Shown one piece after another: positions 36,851 through 49,299 of a DNA stretch of 64,000 nt. The DNA is from Inia geoffrensis (Eukaryota > Chordata > Mammalia > Artiodactyla > Iniidae): NCBI GenBank assembly GCA_036417435.1, contig CM070906.1:45335396-45399395 (forward strand), in the 5' to 3' direction. Within the stretch, counting starts at the first letter, position 1. Each line of letters begins with the position of its first letter. Position numbers and translations under genes: made by a program. Under the pieces are notes generated by a model that had not been told where the DNA came from, made no database searches, and saw only the letters and a program-made list of their open reading frames with translations.

Positions 36851-38814
36851 GTTAATATTTTACTTTGTGAGTCAAACTTTCAGATTTTTGTTATCATACA
36901 GTGGTGTTTACATATCAGCTTCCACTTCTGTGAGTTTTGAGATGACCAAGCCCACATTTCATTCATCCATGCCTGGCCATATAAAAGAAACTTAAAATAT
37001 ATTTGATAAGGAAGGAAGGAAGAAAGGAAGGGCAAAGGAAAAGGAAGGAAGGGAGGAAGGAAGGGTGCAAGCTATGAAATTAAGGCATGACCAGAGACAT
37101 GACAGTAAATATTTAAGAAAGTTTAAGTTTACAGCTTCACATATTAACAATGCCTACCTAGTCCAGAGTAGGTGTTATTTACATATTTGCTTAATGACTG
37201 TCTAAACTTGCTTAAAGTTTTGTTAAACGAATGTATATCAAATTCTCTTAAGTTCATTTGATTAGCACATTCAGGAATACTGCATATTCTATTATTGAAC
37301 TTTTAACTTTTTACAAGTGGATAACAGATCGGCCAAAGATTCCTAAGTAACATGTATAATCAGGCAATAGAATGACAATATTATGAAAACTGGGAACACT
37401 TTACATCTTCTTATAAGGACAATTTACACTTCACCCTTATTTAAAAATAGAGACTTGCAATCTTCTATTGAAAGTCAGAAAAAATCACCTAGGAACTCTA
37501 CATTTTAGCATGAAAATTCCAATATAATGTGAATCATGTGATGCCCCAAGATTGCATGACAAATTATTTCCTTAAAACTTGAGAACTTTTAGTATTATCA
37601 GCAACAACCATGTGAGACCACTTTTAGCCTTGATACCTGAACGAACTCCTGCCTCTTAACACTAACACAGATCCTGATAAAATATTTCATATTCAAATAT
37701 CCTACTTTATAGGAGATTACTGCACCAAATTGTTCCACTGCTTTTATTTTCCTATTAGTTTCACTTCTCCTTGGGTGGTTTTGTTTTGTTTAGCATGCAA
37801 ACTGATTTGTTCCTTTGAGTTGCTGATGTTTTTTAACCAGATTTATAACCAAGTTTAAACTGATCAGAGATTTTTATAAAACAGAACTGTTTATCCACTA
37901 GCTGCAACTATATTTTCCTTTCTTCATGATTAAAACTTTGAGAGCCATATGCTCATTCTTGTCTAAGTCATATCCTCTTGGGTTTTGGCCTCAGTCTTTC
38001 CTGCTGTTGGCAAACCAAAGGGAATGCTTGCAATATGTAGGTCTGCCCTCTATTGAAACCTATAAACCAAAGGGGACACTCACTTTTAAAGGTGGATTTC
38101 ATTTTAAATTACCTTTCCAAAGTAGGTAATTCTCCAGGCTCGCTCTCAGATTGGTCTGCCAATCCAGCCACTTTGTCAGAATTAACATGGCTTCTCAAAT
38201 TTGAGAACCACAGATGGTGAAGGCATATAAACTTAGCGGTAGGAAAACAAGCTTCTATAAGGATTCCTAAACAGCATAAATTATGAATGTATTCCTCACT
38301 TATCTTTTAATTGCAGGCACAACACGCAACTTAAATGATTTCCTGAAGGAAATCTACCCCTAGATATACTTGCCCTAGTCCATTCAAGAGGTTCTGAACA
38401 CTAAGAGAACCTATTTCTGTCTAAGTAGGTCACAGATCTGAATACTATTAATGAGTTGAGCATAAAGTATTTTCTATTAATAATTTATTTTATCACTGTG
38501 GTTCCTTCAGTCTTTCTATACCTGTTATAGTTTCCATTTTACTACAGTGTTTACAGTACTCACAAGCAAAGTTATGCCTTCCTCCTTTTGTTTTTTGACT
38601 CAGTTTTCTAATTTTGCTGTCTCTTATTCAAGCAAAAGTGAGCAATTGACCCTGAAAATGTTTAAATATTACCTTTCCACATGAAGATGGGAAAAAAGAA
38701 TGTTCTCTTCTATTAGGTTTGGCATGCTGATTTCTCTTCCTTGAATTTTAACTCACATTTTATTAGTCAAACAAAATGTTTGTCCTCTCTTATCAGTTTT
38801 TTAAAAAGCATAGC
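36851..38814. other. Unique sequence with GGAA-rich tract 37005-37067
   Basis: The (GGAA/GAAG)n-like purine tract is the only repeat seen. Open frame 37926-38129 has no recognised domain. Confidence 0.5.
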
Positions 38815-41800
38815 ACTGAGGTATGGCCAAGGTGGTAGAATTGGAAGACTCTGAGCTCACTTCCTTCCACCAGCACACCAAAATTACAACTACTTACAGA
38901 GAAACTATCTTTGCGAATGACCTGAAGACTAGCAAAAAAGATTTTCCACGCCTAAGATGTAAAGAAGGAAACACAACAAAACTGATAGGAGGGGTGGAGA
39001 TGCAGTATAGTCAAAACCCACACTCCTGAGTAGGCAACCCACAAATAGGAGGAATAACACAATCATAGAGGTCTGAGCTCCACATCAAGCTCTCCAGCTC
39101 AGGGGTCCTGAACCAGGAAGACAAGCCCCCAAAACGTCTGGCTTTGAAAACTAGCAGGGCTTACATTTGGGAGAATCAGTGAGCTATGGGAATCAGAGGC
39201 TTCATTCTTAAAGGGAAGGCACAAAATCTCACATACTCTGAGTCCCAGCACAGTGGATGTAGTTTTAAGGAAGCCTGGGTCAAACCCACTTGCTGATACT
39301 GCAGAGCTTTCTAGAGAGGCAGGAGGAAACTGGGACTCTCTCTGGGGACAAAGACACTAGCAACAGCCATTTTAGGGAGCTCACACTATCCGAAGGACAC
39401 TAGCGCTCGCAAATGCAAAGTGCCATTTTAAAGTCCTCCCTTTAGCCTATTAGCACTAGGGGCTTACCCATCCACCAGTGGGCCCACAGCAGCGCCGCAC
39501 TCCCCAGGCCACACAGCGAACTGCAAGGGAAGCCTATCTCACCCTCCAGTGGGCCCGCAGCCACCACAAGAGGCAGTTCCTCACAGCCAACCAGGCCAGG
39601 GCCAACCAGCCCTTCCCACCAGGGCACCCACACTGTTCAGCCCCACTGTAGCAGAAGGGCTCATGCAGCTCACACAGGGGTCACTCTATAGGCCTGGTAA
39701 CCATAGGGGAGCATGCTGCTGGGTCCCATAGGACGTCTCCTACTTAAGGCCACTTCTCCAAGATAGAGAGACAAATTCAACTGACCTAAGACATATAAAT
39801 TAATATAAACAATTAGGCAAAATGAGGAGACAGAGGGATATGTTCCAAACAGAGGAACAAGACAAAACTTCACAAAAAGAACTAAATGAAGTAAATATAA
39901 GCAAGTTATTTGATACAGATTTCAAGATAATGATCATACAAATGCTCACCAAACTTGAGAGAAGAATGGATGAACATAGTCAGAATTTCAACAAAAGGTT
40001 ATAAAACATAAAGAAGAACCAAACAGGGCTGAAGGATACAAAACTGTAATAAAAAATATACTAGAGGGAATCAACAGTAGATTAGATGATACAGAGAAAC
40101 AGATCAGCAAACTGGAAGAAAAAGTAGTAGAAACTACCCAAGATGAACAGAAAAATGAAAATCAATTTTTAAAATGAGAAGAGTTTGAGACCTTTGGGAC
40201 AACTTCAAGCATACCAACATTTGCCTTACAGGGATCCCAGAAGGAAAAGAGAGAGAGAAAGGGACAGAGAACTTATTTAAAGAAAATAATAGCTGAAAAC
40301 TTCCCTAATGGGAAAAGAAATTGACATCCAGGTCCAGGAATCACAGAGAGTCCCAAGCAAGATGAACCCAAAGAGGTACACACCAAAACACATTATAATC
40401 AAAACAGCAAAAATTAAAGAGAAAATCTTTAAAGCAGCAAGAGAAAACACCTAGGTGGGTAGAAGGAAAATCCCATAAGAGTGCCAGCTGATATTTCAGC
40501 AGAAACTCTGTAAGCCAGGAGGGAGTGGCATGATATACTCAAAGTGATGAAAGGAAAAAAACCTACAACCAAGAATACTCAACCTGGCAAGGTAATCATT
40601 CAGATTTGAAGGAGAGATTAAGAGTTCTCCACCACCAGACCAGCTTTACAAAAAATGTTAAAGGGACTTCCCTAAAAAGAAAAGAAAAGGCACAAGTAGA
40701 AATATAAAAATTATGAAAGGAAAAAAATCTCATGGCAAAGGCAAACATATAATAAAGGTCAACCTTTAACATATAATAGATATCAACCCCTTATAAAGGA
40801 AGGTTAAAAGACAAAAGTAGTAAATCATGTATATTCATAAAAAGTAATTCAGGGATACACAAAATAAGATGTAAAATATGACATCAAAAACATTAAATGT
40901 GTGGGAGAAGAGAGTAAAAATGTGGGGTTGTAAGAAAGCATTTGAACTTACGAGATCATCAACTTAAAATAATCATAAATGTATGATATCATATAAACAC
41001 ACTTAAAATAATCATATATGTTTTAGTTGTCATAAACGAACCTCATGGTAACCACAAACCAAAAGCCTATGACAGATACACACAAAAAACTAGAAAGGAA
41101 TACAAACATAACATTAAATATAGCCATCAAATCACAGGTGAAGAGAGCAAAAGAAGAAGAATGGAACAAAAAATAACTACAAACAACCAGAAAACAATTA
41201 ACAAAATGGCAATAAATATATATATATCAATAATTACTTCAAATGTAAATGGACTAAGTGTTCCAATCAAAAGACACAGAGTGGCTGAATGAGCAAAAAA
41301 CAAGACCCATATATATGCTGCCTACAAGAAACTCATTTCAGCTCTAAAGACTCATAGACTGAAAGTGAAGGGGTAAAAAAAGTTATCCCATGCAAACTGA
41401 AACAAAAAAAAGCTGTAGTAGCAATACTTATACTAGACAAAATTGATTTTCAAACAAGACTGCAACAAGAAAAGAAGGACATTACATAATGATAAAAGAA
41501 TCAATCCATCGCTTCTCGGCCTTTTGGCTAAGATCAAGTGAAGAATCAATCCAACAAGAAGATATAATAATTGCAAATAAATATACACCAAACACAGGAG
41601 CACCTATTACATAAAGCAAATATTAACAAACATAAGGGGAAAAATTGACAGTAACACATAGCAGTAAGGACATTAACACCCCACTTACATCAATGGGCAT
41701 CATCTAGACAGAAAATCAGTAGGTAAACATTGGCCTTAAATGATACATTAGACCAGATGGAATTAACAGATATACATAAAATATTTCATCCCAAAACAGC

Positions 41801-42849
41801 AGAATACACATTCTTTTCAAGTGCACACGGAACGTTCTCCAGGATAGACCACATGTTGCTAGGCCACCAAACAAATCTCAGTAAATTTAAGATTGAAATC
41901 ACATCAAGCATCTTTCAGGACCACAATGGTATAAGACTAGAAATCGACTTCAGAAAAAACTGCAAAAACCACAAACACATGGAGGCTAAACAATATGCTA
42001 CTAAGCAACCAGTGGGTCATTGAAGAAACACAAGAGGAAATGAAAAATACCTGTAGACAAACGAAAATGGAAACATAACAATCCAAATTCAATGGGACAC
42101 AGCAAAGGCATTCTAAGAAGGAAGTTTAAAACTAGCACTGCAATCCTGCCTCATAAAACAAGAAAAATCTCAAAGGAACAATCTAATATTATGTCTAAAG
42201 GAACAAGAAAAAGAACACAAAAAACCCAGAGTTCATAGAAGGAAAGAAATAATGAAGATCAGAGCAGAAATAAATAACATAGAGAATTTAAAAAGCAATT
42301 AAAAAAAGATAAGTGAAACTATGAACTGGTTCTTTAAAAGGATGAAGTTGATAAACCTTTAGCCAGACTCATCTAGAAAAGGAGAGTGGGCCTAAATAAA
42401 TAAAATCAGAAGTGAAAGACAAGTTACAACCAACACCACAGAAGTACAGAAGATCATAAGAGATTATTACAAACAATTATACACCAATAAAATGGACAAC
42501 CTAAAAGAAATGGACAATCTTTCCTAGAGAGGCATAATCTCCCAAGACTGAATCAGGAATAAATAGAAAATGTGAATATAACAATTACCAGTAATGAAAC
42601 TGAATCGGCAATTAAAACAAACAAACAACCTCCCAAGAAACAAAAGTCTAGGACCAGGTGGCTTCACAGGTGAAGTCTGCCAAACATGTAGAGAAGAGTT
42701 AACACCTATTCTTCTCAAACTGTTTCAAAAAATCACAGAGGAAGGAGTGCTTCTGAACTCACTCTGAGAGGTCAGCATCACCCTAATATCAAAACCAAAG
42801 ACATCATAAAAAAGAAAATTACAGACCAGTACCAGCAATGAATATAGAT
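38815..42849 (+). mobile_element. 5' half of an L1: 5'UTR, ORF1 and ORF2 endonuclease, ending abruptly
   Basis: The L1 5' end is present (gaggtatggccaaggtggta onward), then a GC-richer 5'UTR block (about 39440-39700) in which 'cagtgggcc' followed by 'cgcag'-like sequence recurs. ORF1 debris starts near 39822; the first frame (39822-40004) keeps a charged, coiled-coil-like stretch. ORF2 begins near 41200 with 'aatggactaagtgttccaat' endonuclease sequence and has many stops; the frame 41730-42023 keeps an ENDO-domain segment (RIDHML). Homology stops at aatatagat (42841-42849), at the start of the RT domain, with no 3'UTR or A tail. It is therefore a 5' portion without its 3' half, the reverse of ordinary 5' truncation. 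It contains the U2 insertion at 41496-41553. Confidence 0.85.
41496..41553 (+). pseudogene. RNU2 pseudogene: 3'-truncated, tailless U2 snRNA retropseudogene
   Basis: The bases 41508-41540 equal the first 33 nucleotides of the U2 spliceosomal RNA as I know it (atcgcttctcggccttttgg, then ctaagatcaagtg), with no visible mismatch. The insert is flanked by a perfect 13-base repeat aagaatcaatcca (41496-41508 and 41541-41553, the final A being shared with the U2 start). It has no poly(A) tail and stops before the U2 branch-point-pairing and Sm regions. It lies inside L1 ORF2, so it is younger than that L1. It has none of the U2 promoter elements and cannot make U2. Such 3'-truncated snRNA copies with direct repeats are a known class of L1-mediated insertions. 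Confidence 0.93.
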
Positions 42850-42962
42850 ATGTCTCCTGTGGTTTAGCTATATCAAGTTACTTAAACATTTACAAGACAG
42901 CCATGCTTTTTCATATCTCTTCTTCCTTTACATGACATCCCCTCTGGGAGGAATACTGACTG
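42850..42962. other. Short unique segment right of the L1 break
   Basis: No repeat recognised. It is the right flank of the broken L1 and important for the junction test described in the findings. Confidence 0.4.
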
Positions 42963-43255
42963 CATCAGTTATATCTATTTCTGTGTAACAAACTACCACA
43001 AACTCAGAGACTTAAAAAACAACATACATTTATTATCTCACAGTTTCTGTGGATTAGGAGTCCTGACATGACTTTATTGGGCCCTCTGTTTAGGGTCTTA
43101 CAAGGTGCAAATAAGGTATCAGCTGTTGCATGGTCTCATTTGGAAGTCTGAGTAAGAATGTGCTTCCAAGTTCACCGACTGTTGGTTCAGGTCAGGCCAC
43201 TGAACTGTTACCTGGACAATACCAGTGCAGTTTAAATGTCTTATTTGTGTGAAGA
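42963..43255 (-). mobile_element. MaLR (MLT1-like) LTR fragment
   Basis: Reverse orientation of the family at 23944. Landmarks are 'gtgtaacaaactaccacaaa', 'tttattatctcacagtttct' and 'tgcttccaagttcaccga'. Only the 3' part of the LTR is present. Confidence 0.75.
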
Positions 43256-45439
43256 GACAAGCCCCACTCAGTCATCTCTTCTCTATCCCCTCTCCCTCTA
43301 AACTCCAAGATTGTGTATAACAAACCAGACACATAACCTTCTCTCAATGCTGCTTCTTCCTAAGATGTTAAAGATAAATCTCAGAGTTGCCTGGTAGAAG
43401 GTAAGCAAAGAGAAACTTTGGACTCCTAGACTCTCTGCTCAGCCACTGAGCCCCAACTCTCTCCAAATTTGCCTGAGCATACACAGAGGAGAGCCCAGCC
43501 TTAGGCTCACAAAGTATATATTACCAGACAGAGTAGCTATAACATCAGGATAAAATGAACACCCAGGGAAGATAATTAGGTACATAAGGATTGCAAGGAC
43601 CATGAAAGAAAAACACAAACCGAATAAACCATATGAACATTGGAATGGATGGATCAATAATTTAAAATAAGTGTCATTCGTTAGGAGATGAGTGAAGATA
43701 TTAACAATATAAGCAAGAACAAGAAATCTTATTTTAAAACTGATGGAAATCATGACTATAAAAGCAGGTAAAAGAGGATAATACAATTTAATAATAAATA
43801 TGTGAATTGGGAAAAGATTATATTGAAAATACAAAAGAAAGGAAAATGAAGATAAAAATAAAAAGAGGGAAGCTATAAAATAAAAACTAAAATGTATGGA
43901 AAATAGAACTAAAAATGGCAAGTTTTTTTGAAGTTATTTTTTTTTGACATAGAAATGCCCATATTGAGAACACTCTTGCTAAAAAAGCCTCAGATAAAAG
44001 AATGATGTTGTAAAGTTTTTATTATCCCCAAAATAACAATAAGCATAAAAGTAAAAATCAAAGAACAGTGGAATAGGTGGTCATCTCATGTGCCTTCCTA
44101 ATACCTTATACAAACCTCTATCACAGGACTTTCCATTCTTTTTCAATATAATCTGTTCATGTACATGTCTCCTCCGGTAGTCAATAATATCTCTCAGAAG
44201 AACAAGCGTAGGTGTATTTTACCTTTGCCTTCCAAAGTTTACCCAAAGGTATTATAATCTATCACAAACCTCGGCATTTAATGGCCAATCTCTATATACT
44301 GGTTAAATGGAGCTGAACTGGTTTTTGTTTGCCTCTCTCAATTCTACTGCTCTTTTACTTTATCTCTGTGGCCTTCTGGTTTTCATACCTCAAAACCTTG
44401 TTGACTTCAACTAGCTATTTTGCTGTCTGTCTAGCTGTTTGCCCTGCAATTGGTCCTAAAGCTTCCCCGTTCTCTTACCAGTCCACCTGATCTTCCAACC
44501 TATTACAATGCCTGATGATGACAAACAGATGCATGGCAGACACACAACCCAGACTTGTTACCCAGTTTTCATGTGCCCATGTGCTGGCACTGACATTTAG
44601 AAAAGTGTTAATTAGGAGACTGGATAGAGAGAAGAATGAAAGGAATGAGAGAATGAAAAACTCTATCAGATGCACTATACGAAGTATTGGAGGAAAACAT
44701 GCTGCCAGATAGCCTTAGGAATAAAGCAGCTTCTTCCTTATGCAGAACGATCCACAAAACAGAACATACAGGCACACCCTGGAGAAAGTTTTTGGGGGGA
44801 CAAATTGGAAGAGCATCAACCTATTCTTTAAAATTTTCAATAATTTCCCTTGCTGTTGATTAGGAGATACATGTAGAATTATCTCTGTAGTTAACTTTGT
44901 ATTGGAAATTCTCACATTGCTACCATCTTTCTAGGCCAATTAAACATACCTTTATCATGCCTCCTGGTGGGGTTACTCAGTATGTGCTAAATGGTTTAAT
45001 TAAAATCTGTCCTATTTCCCTAATGCCCATCTGGAGGAACACCTTTCTCAAAATAGCAATTAAATATATAACAATCTATTACTTGGGAAGAAAAAAGAAT
45101 CACCATTGTCCCCTAAAGATAAACAAGCAGACTTTCAATTATCTCATTTTATATCCTACTTTACAAATATATAATGGCATGTTTCTTTACCTTTCTAACT
45201 ATATTGGCCAAAGTAATCCCCCAAGTTGGGAATTTTGATGTCTTATAATAGAAAGCGTCCTGCTACTATCATTGGAGTGGATGGGGAAATATGCAATGGC
45301 AGGCATAGTGATGTTGTCAATGGGAAAGATGTATGGTATAGTAGAGACAGATTAGGTTTTATAGATGAGCCTTCACTAAATCTCACATTGGGTAAGCAGT
45401 CTGTCAATCTCTTTATAAATAGCATTGCAAATCCTTATA
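43256..45439. other. Mostly unique sequence
   Basis: 43500-43930 is A-rich on the plus strand, which creates a long minus-strand open frame (43439-43921) with Phe/Leu/Ile-rich translation; this is a composition artefact. A weak L2-like stretch may occur at 44080-44260. No gene recognised. Confidence 0.4.
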
Positions 45440-45580
45440 AAGTTTAATATTATTATTCCCCTTTTATAAATGATAATAATGTGGCTTGGGGAGGTTTAGT
45501 TGTTTCCCCCAAATCCGTTAGCTATTAAGTGGAGGACAGAATTTGAACCCAAGTTTGCCTGACTTAGAATCCATGTGCTC
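45440..45580 (-). repeat. MIR SINE
   Basis: Landmarks are tattattccccttttataa, 'ggcttggggaggtttagttg', ctattaagtggaggacaga and atttgaacccaagtttgcc, all in reverse MIR order. Confidence 0.85.
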
Positions 45581-45674
45581 CATAAACATTCCCTTCTTCC
45601 TTTCCAGAAGAAATCAATGGAAGCTTTAAGTGTAAGTCACATATTACAAACTTTGGCTGAACTTTACCTTACTT

Positions 45675-45790
45675 CTTTTTCCTAAGATCTGAATTTAAGT
45701 CTCTGCCCTTTCACAAACTAAGGATGTGGCCTTTGGCAAGCAACAGGACCATTCTGGACCTCAGAAAGGGTGGGATTTTCTTACTTTTAC
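45675..45790 (+). repeat. MIR SINE fragment, diverged
   Basis: 'aatttaagtctctgcccttt', 'ggatgtggcctttggcaag' and 'ggacctcagaaagg' follow the MIR left half and core. Confidence 0.55.
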
Positions 45791-46846
45791 ATTGTAAGAT
45801 TCCTCCACAGGAAACAGCATAGCAGTGAGAATACGCTTATGGATGCTTACAGAAATCAGCAATACGTCACAGACTAGAGCCCACACAGAAGGGTATATAG
45901 AGTCATTAAGCTAGAAAATGGGCCTTAACCTAAAGGACAAAAGAGGTCAGATATTATGGTTGAAGCAACGTCCTAAGGTATTCAATCCTTATACCATAGT
46001 AAGGAGTTTTGGCCAAATTCTTAGCTATCCTTCCCTAAACAAGGTCCTGACACAAGATGGTTTGAAATGCTTTGCAAAGTTTAATATATACTCACTTCTT
46101 GTGGCACTACCAAATAATGTCTAATGTAGACTGGCAGAGCAGCAGTAGTGAATCCTAAATAGCTAACCACGTGTGCTAGATCCATTATGTAGGGAATAGG
46201 AGACTTAATTCTCCAAGGCTGGACTCTCATGCATTTTCTGCCAACAATAATTCACTATAAATGAAAGAAAACATTAAATTTTAAACCTATGAATATCTTT
46301 AAATGGCTAAGATAAACCAAGAATTGAGTTGTATTTGTACTTACTAAGTCTGTTCAATGATTGAAAATCATTGGAAAATGGTATTCTAAATTCAATGATT
46401 AATTTACAATCGTTCTGGGAATCTCTACTTTAGTTGTTTCTTCTGTGTCCAATAAAGCAATCCTTGAAGATAGGAACGCAGAATTCTCTCCACACAGGAA
46501 GCAAAAGCTCAGACTTTCTGGTATAGCTCATACTGGGCTCCTGGAAATGCATTTTTAACAGGCTTGGTGTACAAAGGGAATTGCTGTTAATCCTAAAGCA
46601 CATTAGTTTTCCCCAAATAGCATTCTTTAAATCAATAATCAGGAACATAATGAAAAACAGAGAGAAGGGGTATAGAGGATGCTGCTTTGGGATCTGTCTT
46701 GAACAATATATATTTACTTATACAGGATGCAATTTATATGGATTTAGAATCTTTGAGTTAGAAATTGAATTTACAAAAGGTGAGGCACAAGGAAGGAAAC
46801 ATAACCAGGAATTTTCTTGAAAAGGTTACCTGAACAATTTCACTAG
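45791..46846. other. Unique sequence
   Basis: Nothing recognised. Open frames 45918-46124, 46430-46648 (minus) and 46581-46820 have no domain. Confidence 0.4.
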
Positions 46847-47190
46847 GGACTTCCCTGGTGGTCCAGTGGTTAAAAATCCACCTTCCAATGCAGGGGACGC
46901 AGGTTGATCCCTGGTCGGGGAACTAAGATCCCACATGCCACAGGGCAACTAAGCCAGCGCACCGTAACTACTGAGCACGCGGGCCACAGCTAGAGAGCCC
47001 ACATGTCGCACTACAGAACCCACGTGCTCTGGAGCCTGCAAGCTCTGGAGCCTGCACGCCACAACTAGAGAGAAGCCCGCCCGGCCAGCAAGGAGCCCAC
47101 ACACCACAACAGAAGATCCCGCATGCCATGACTAAGACCTGACGCAGCCAAAAATAAGATAAATTAAGTAATTAAAAATAAATGTAACAG
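46847..47190 (+). mobile_element. Older CHR-type tRNA-derived SINE (long form)
   Basis: The head (gggacttccctggtggtcca then gtggttaaaaatccacc) is tRNA-like, with A-box-like tggtccagtgg and B-box-like ggttgatccctgg. The body is longer than in the CHR-2 copies and repeats 'ctctggagcctgca' twice. It ends in a degenerate A-rich tail (ccaaaaataagataaattaa). The target-site duplication is not clear. Confidence 0.85.
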
Positions 47191-47364
47191 CAAAATGGGA
47201 AAGACGACAGTATTTGAAGTGGTGGGGAGGATTCAGCCAGTATCACATAGAATCCTCTCAGAAAACCAAATGAAAGGACCACTTCAAATAAAAACATCTC
47301 CCTAACATGACTCTGCTTTCACAGGCATATCAAGGGAATAGAATCTCTAAAACCAAAGTCCCAC

Positions 47365-48345
47365 TTACTTTTATTTATTGACATATAGTTGAGTTACAAT
47401 ATTATATTAGCTTCAGTTGTACAGCACAATGATTCAGTATTTTTGCAGGTTATACTCCATCATAGGTTATTACAAGATAATTACTATGATTCCCTGGGCT
47501 ATAGAATATATAATTGTTGCTTATCAATTTTATGTATAGTAGTTTGATCTGTTAATCCCATAACCCTAATTTGTCCCTCCTCCTTCTCTCTCCCCTTCGG
47601 TAACCACAAGTTTGTTTTCTACATTTGTGAGTCTGTTTCTGTGTTGCATACACATTCATTTGTATTATTTTTTAGATTCTCTATATAAGTGATATCATAC
47701 AGTGTTTACCTTTGTCTGACTTCTTTCACTAAGCATAATATTCTCTGGGTACTTCCACGTTGCTGCAAATGGCAGAATTTCATTCTTTTTTATGGCTAAT
47801 ATATTCCATGGTGTGTGTGTGTGTGTGTGTGTGTGTGTATCACATCTTCTTAATCCATTCATCTGTTTTATTTTTAACTGAAGCATAGTTGATTTAAAGT
47901 ATTGTGTTAGTTTCAGGTGTATAGCAGTGATTCAGTTTTATATATATATATATATGAGAATCTTCAGATTCTCTTCCCTTATAGGTTATTGCAAAATATT
48001 GAGTATAGTTCCCTGTGCTATACAGTAGGTCCTTTTTGGTTATCTATTTTATATACAGTATTGTGTATATGTTAATCCCAACCTCCTAATTTATCCCTCC
48101 CCCCCAATAATAAACTGTTGATGGATACTTGGGTTGCTTCCATATCTTGGCTACTGTAAATAGTGCTCCTGTGAACATTGGGGTGCATGCATCTTTTCGA
48201 AGTAGAATTTTCATTTTTTCTAGACATATACCCAGGAGTGGAATTGCTGGATCATATGGTAGTTCTATTTTTAGTTTTTTGAGAAACCTCCATATTGTTT
48301 TCCATAGTGGCTGCACCAAATTACATTCCCACCAACAGTGTACAA
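47365..48345 (-). mobile_element. L1 3' region with a second L1 3' end nested inside it
   Basis: The outer element is a reverse-oriented L1 3'UTR and ORF2 end (47365-47870 and 48114-48345); the minus frame 48319-48086 keeps the [14 protein letters not shown] ORF2 C-terminus. It is interrupted after 'attcatctg' (about 47868) by another reverse-oriented L1 3'UTR (about 47871-48113, from ttttatttttaactgaagc to 'tttatccctccccccc'). The outer L1 then resumes with 'ctgttgatggatacttggg'. A (TG)n run at 47811-47838 and a (TA)n run at 47939-47955 grew within them. Confidence 0.85.
47811..47838 (+). repeat. (TG)n microsatellite
   Basis: About 14 TG units inside the outer L1, where the family normally has a short 'tgtgtg' stretch. 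Confidence 0.95.
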
Positions 48346-49029
48346 GTTACTTTTTTCTTTTTCTTTTTCCTTTCTGCCATTTTCAGCAGTAGCTCATGGG
48401 CTTCAGCCCTGTACTATGACCTGATTCGGGGTCAAACAACTGCGTTGGAGCATTAGTAGTGGTTAGAACTGGTCTCTCTTCTTTAAAGCACCAAGTAGTT
48501 CCCTCCAATGTTACTGAACAACCTTTTCCTCACCCCCAACCACCAGCTTTTCTGCACAAATGTATTGTAGAGAGGAGGGTGCAATTAGAAATCAGATAAT
48601 TATCCTAACAAAAAATTGCACTCATTACATATTTTAACACTACCCTTCATGCTAAATAGTTAATTATGGATATCAAGCATTAAAATAGAGAGCCTCGCAG
48701 CCTGTACAGAAACTCTTTTGAAGAGATTGTTTTCAGGAAATTGCCAAAAGTGCCTCATCTTTTCCCATAAAAGCCAGAGAATATGATGACAGTCCAGCTG
48801 CTTGGCAAGGACTGCTCACCCTTTATGGGCTCCCAGAAGCTTCCATGCAACATAAAGAAATTCATATTTTTATTGCCTCATATTCTCTCAGCAGGAAGAA
48901 GAATTTACATTTCTTAATTAGATTTCTTTCTCTCGGCACAAGAAATCGCAACTATCTCACTAGACTCTACTGCGTAGCAGCCCGCAAGAAGCACTTGTAT
49001 AATTTATTTATAAGGTAGGGTGCAGGGCA
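48346..49029. other. Unique sequence; possible conserved block 48650-48990
   Basis: 48650-48990 is repeat-free with a balanced composition and several TAATTA-type cores (gttaattatgg, cttaattagat). Conservation cannot be tested here. Confidence 0.3.
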
Positions 49030-49220
49030 AAGTTTTTCAGTAAAGTCCAAGGACTACTTATATTAGGATTTCTAAAATGCATTGTAAAAATGCAGTCCTA
49101 AGCTGTTCTCCAGAGCTACAAAATCAGATTCTCCAAGGGTGGGATTCAGAAATCTGCACTTTAAAATTTCTGTTTGCTTTTCACTTACACATAAATTTGA
49201 GAATTACTGATTTAACAGAA
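49030..49220 (+). mobile_element. MER5-like hAT DNA transposon relic
   Basis: The blocks 'cagattctccaagggtggga', 'cagaaatctgcactttaa' and 'gagaattactgattta' in this order are characteristic of the non-autonomous hAT element MER5A. The terminal repeats are badly eroded. Confidence 0.65.
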
Positions 49221-49299
49221 ATGTCATAGAGTTCGGAACCCATCCAGGAAACACTTTAACTGTTTTTTCCTAGGTTGATCAGTATGAAATGGTGAATTC

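Noticed and set aside
41508..41540. Functional U2 snRNA gene
   Set aside because: Only the first 33 bases are present, with no promoter elements, Sm site or 3' box.
43439..43921. 160-codon minus-strand frame, very hydrophobic, longest but one in the window
   Set aside because: The plus strand is A-rich, so its complement gives Phe/Leu/Ile codons by composition. No signal peptide pattern, domain or splice context.
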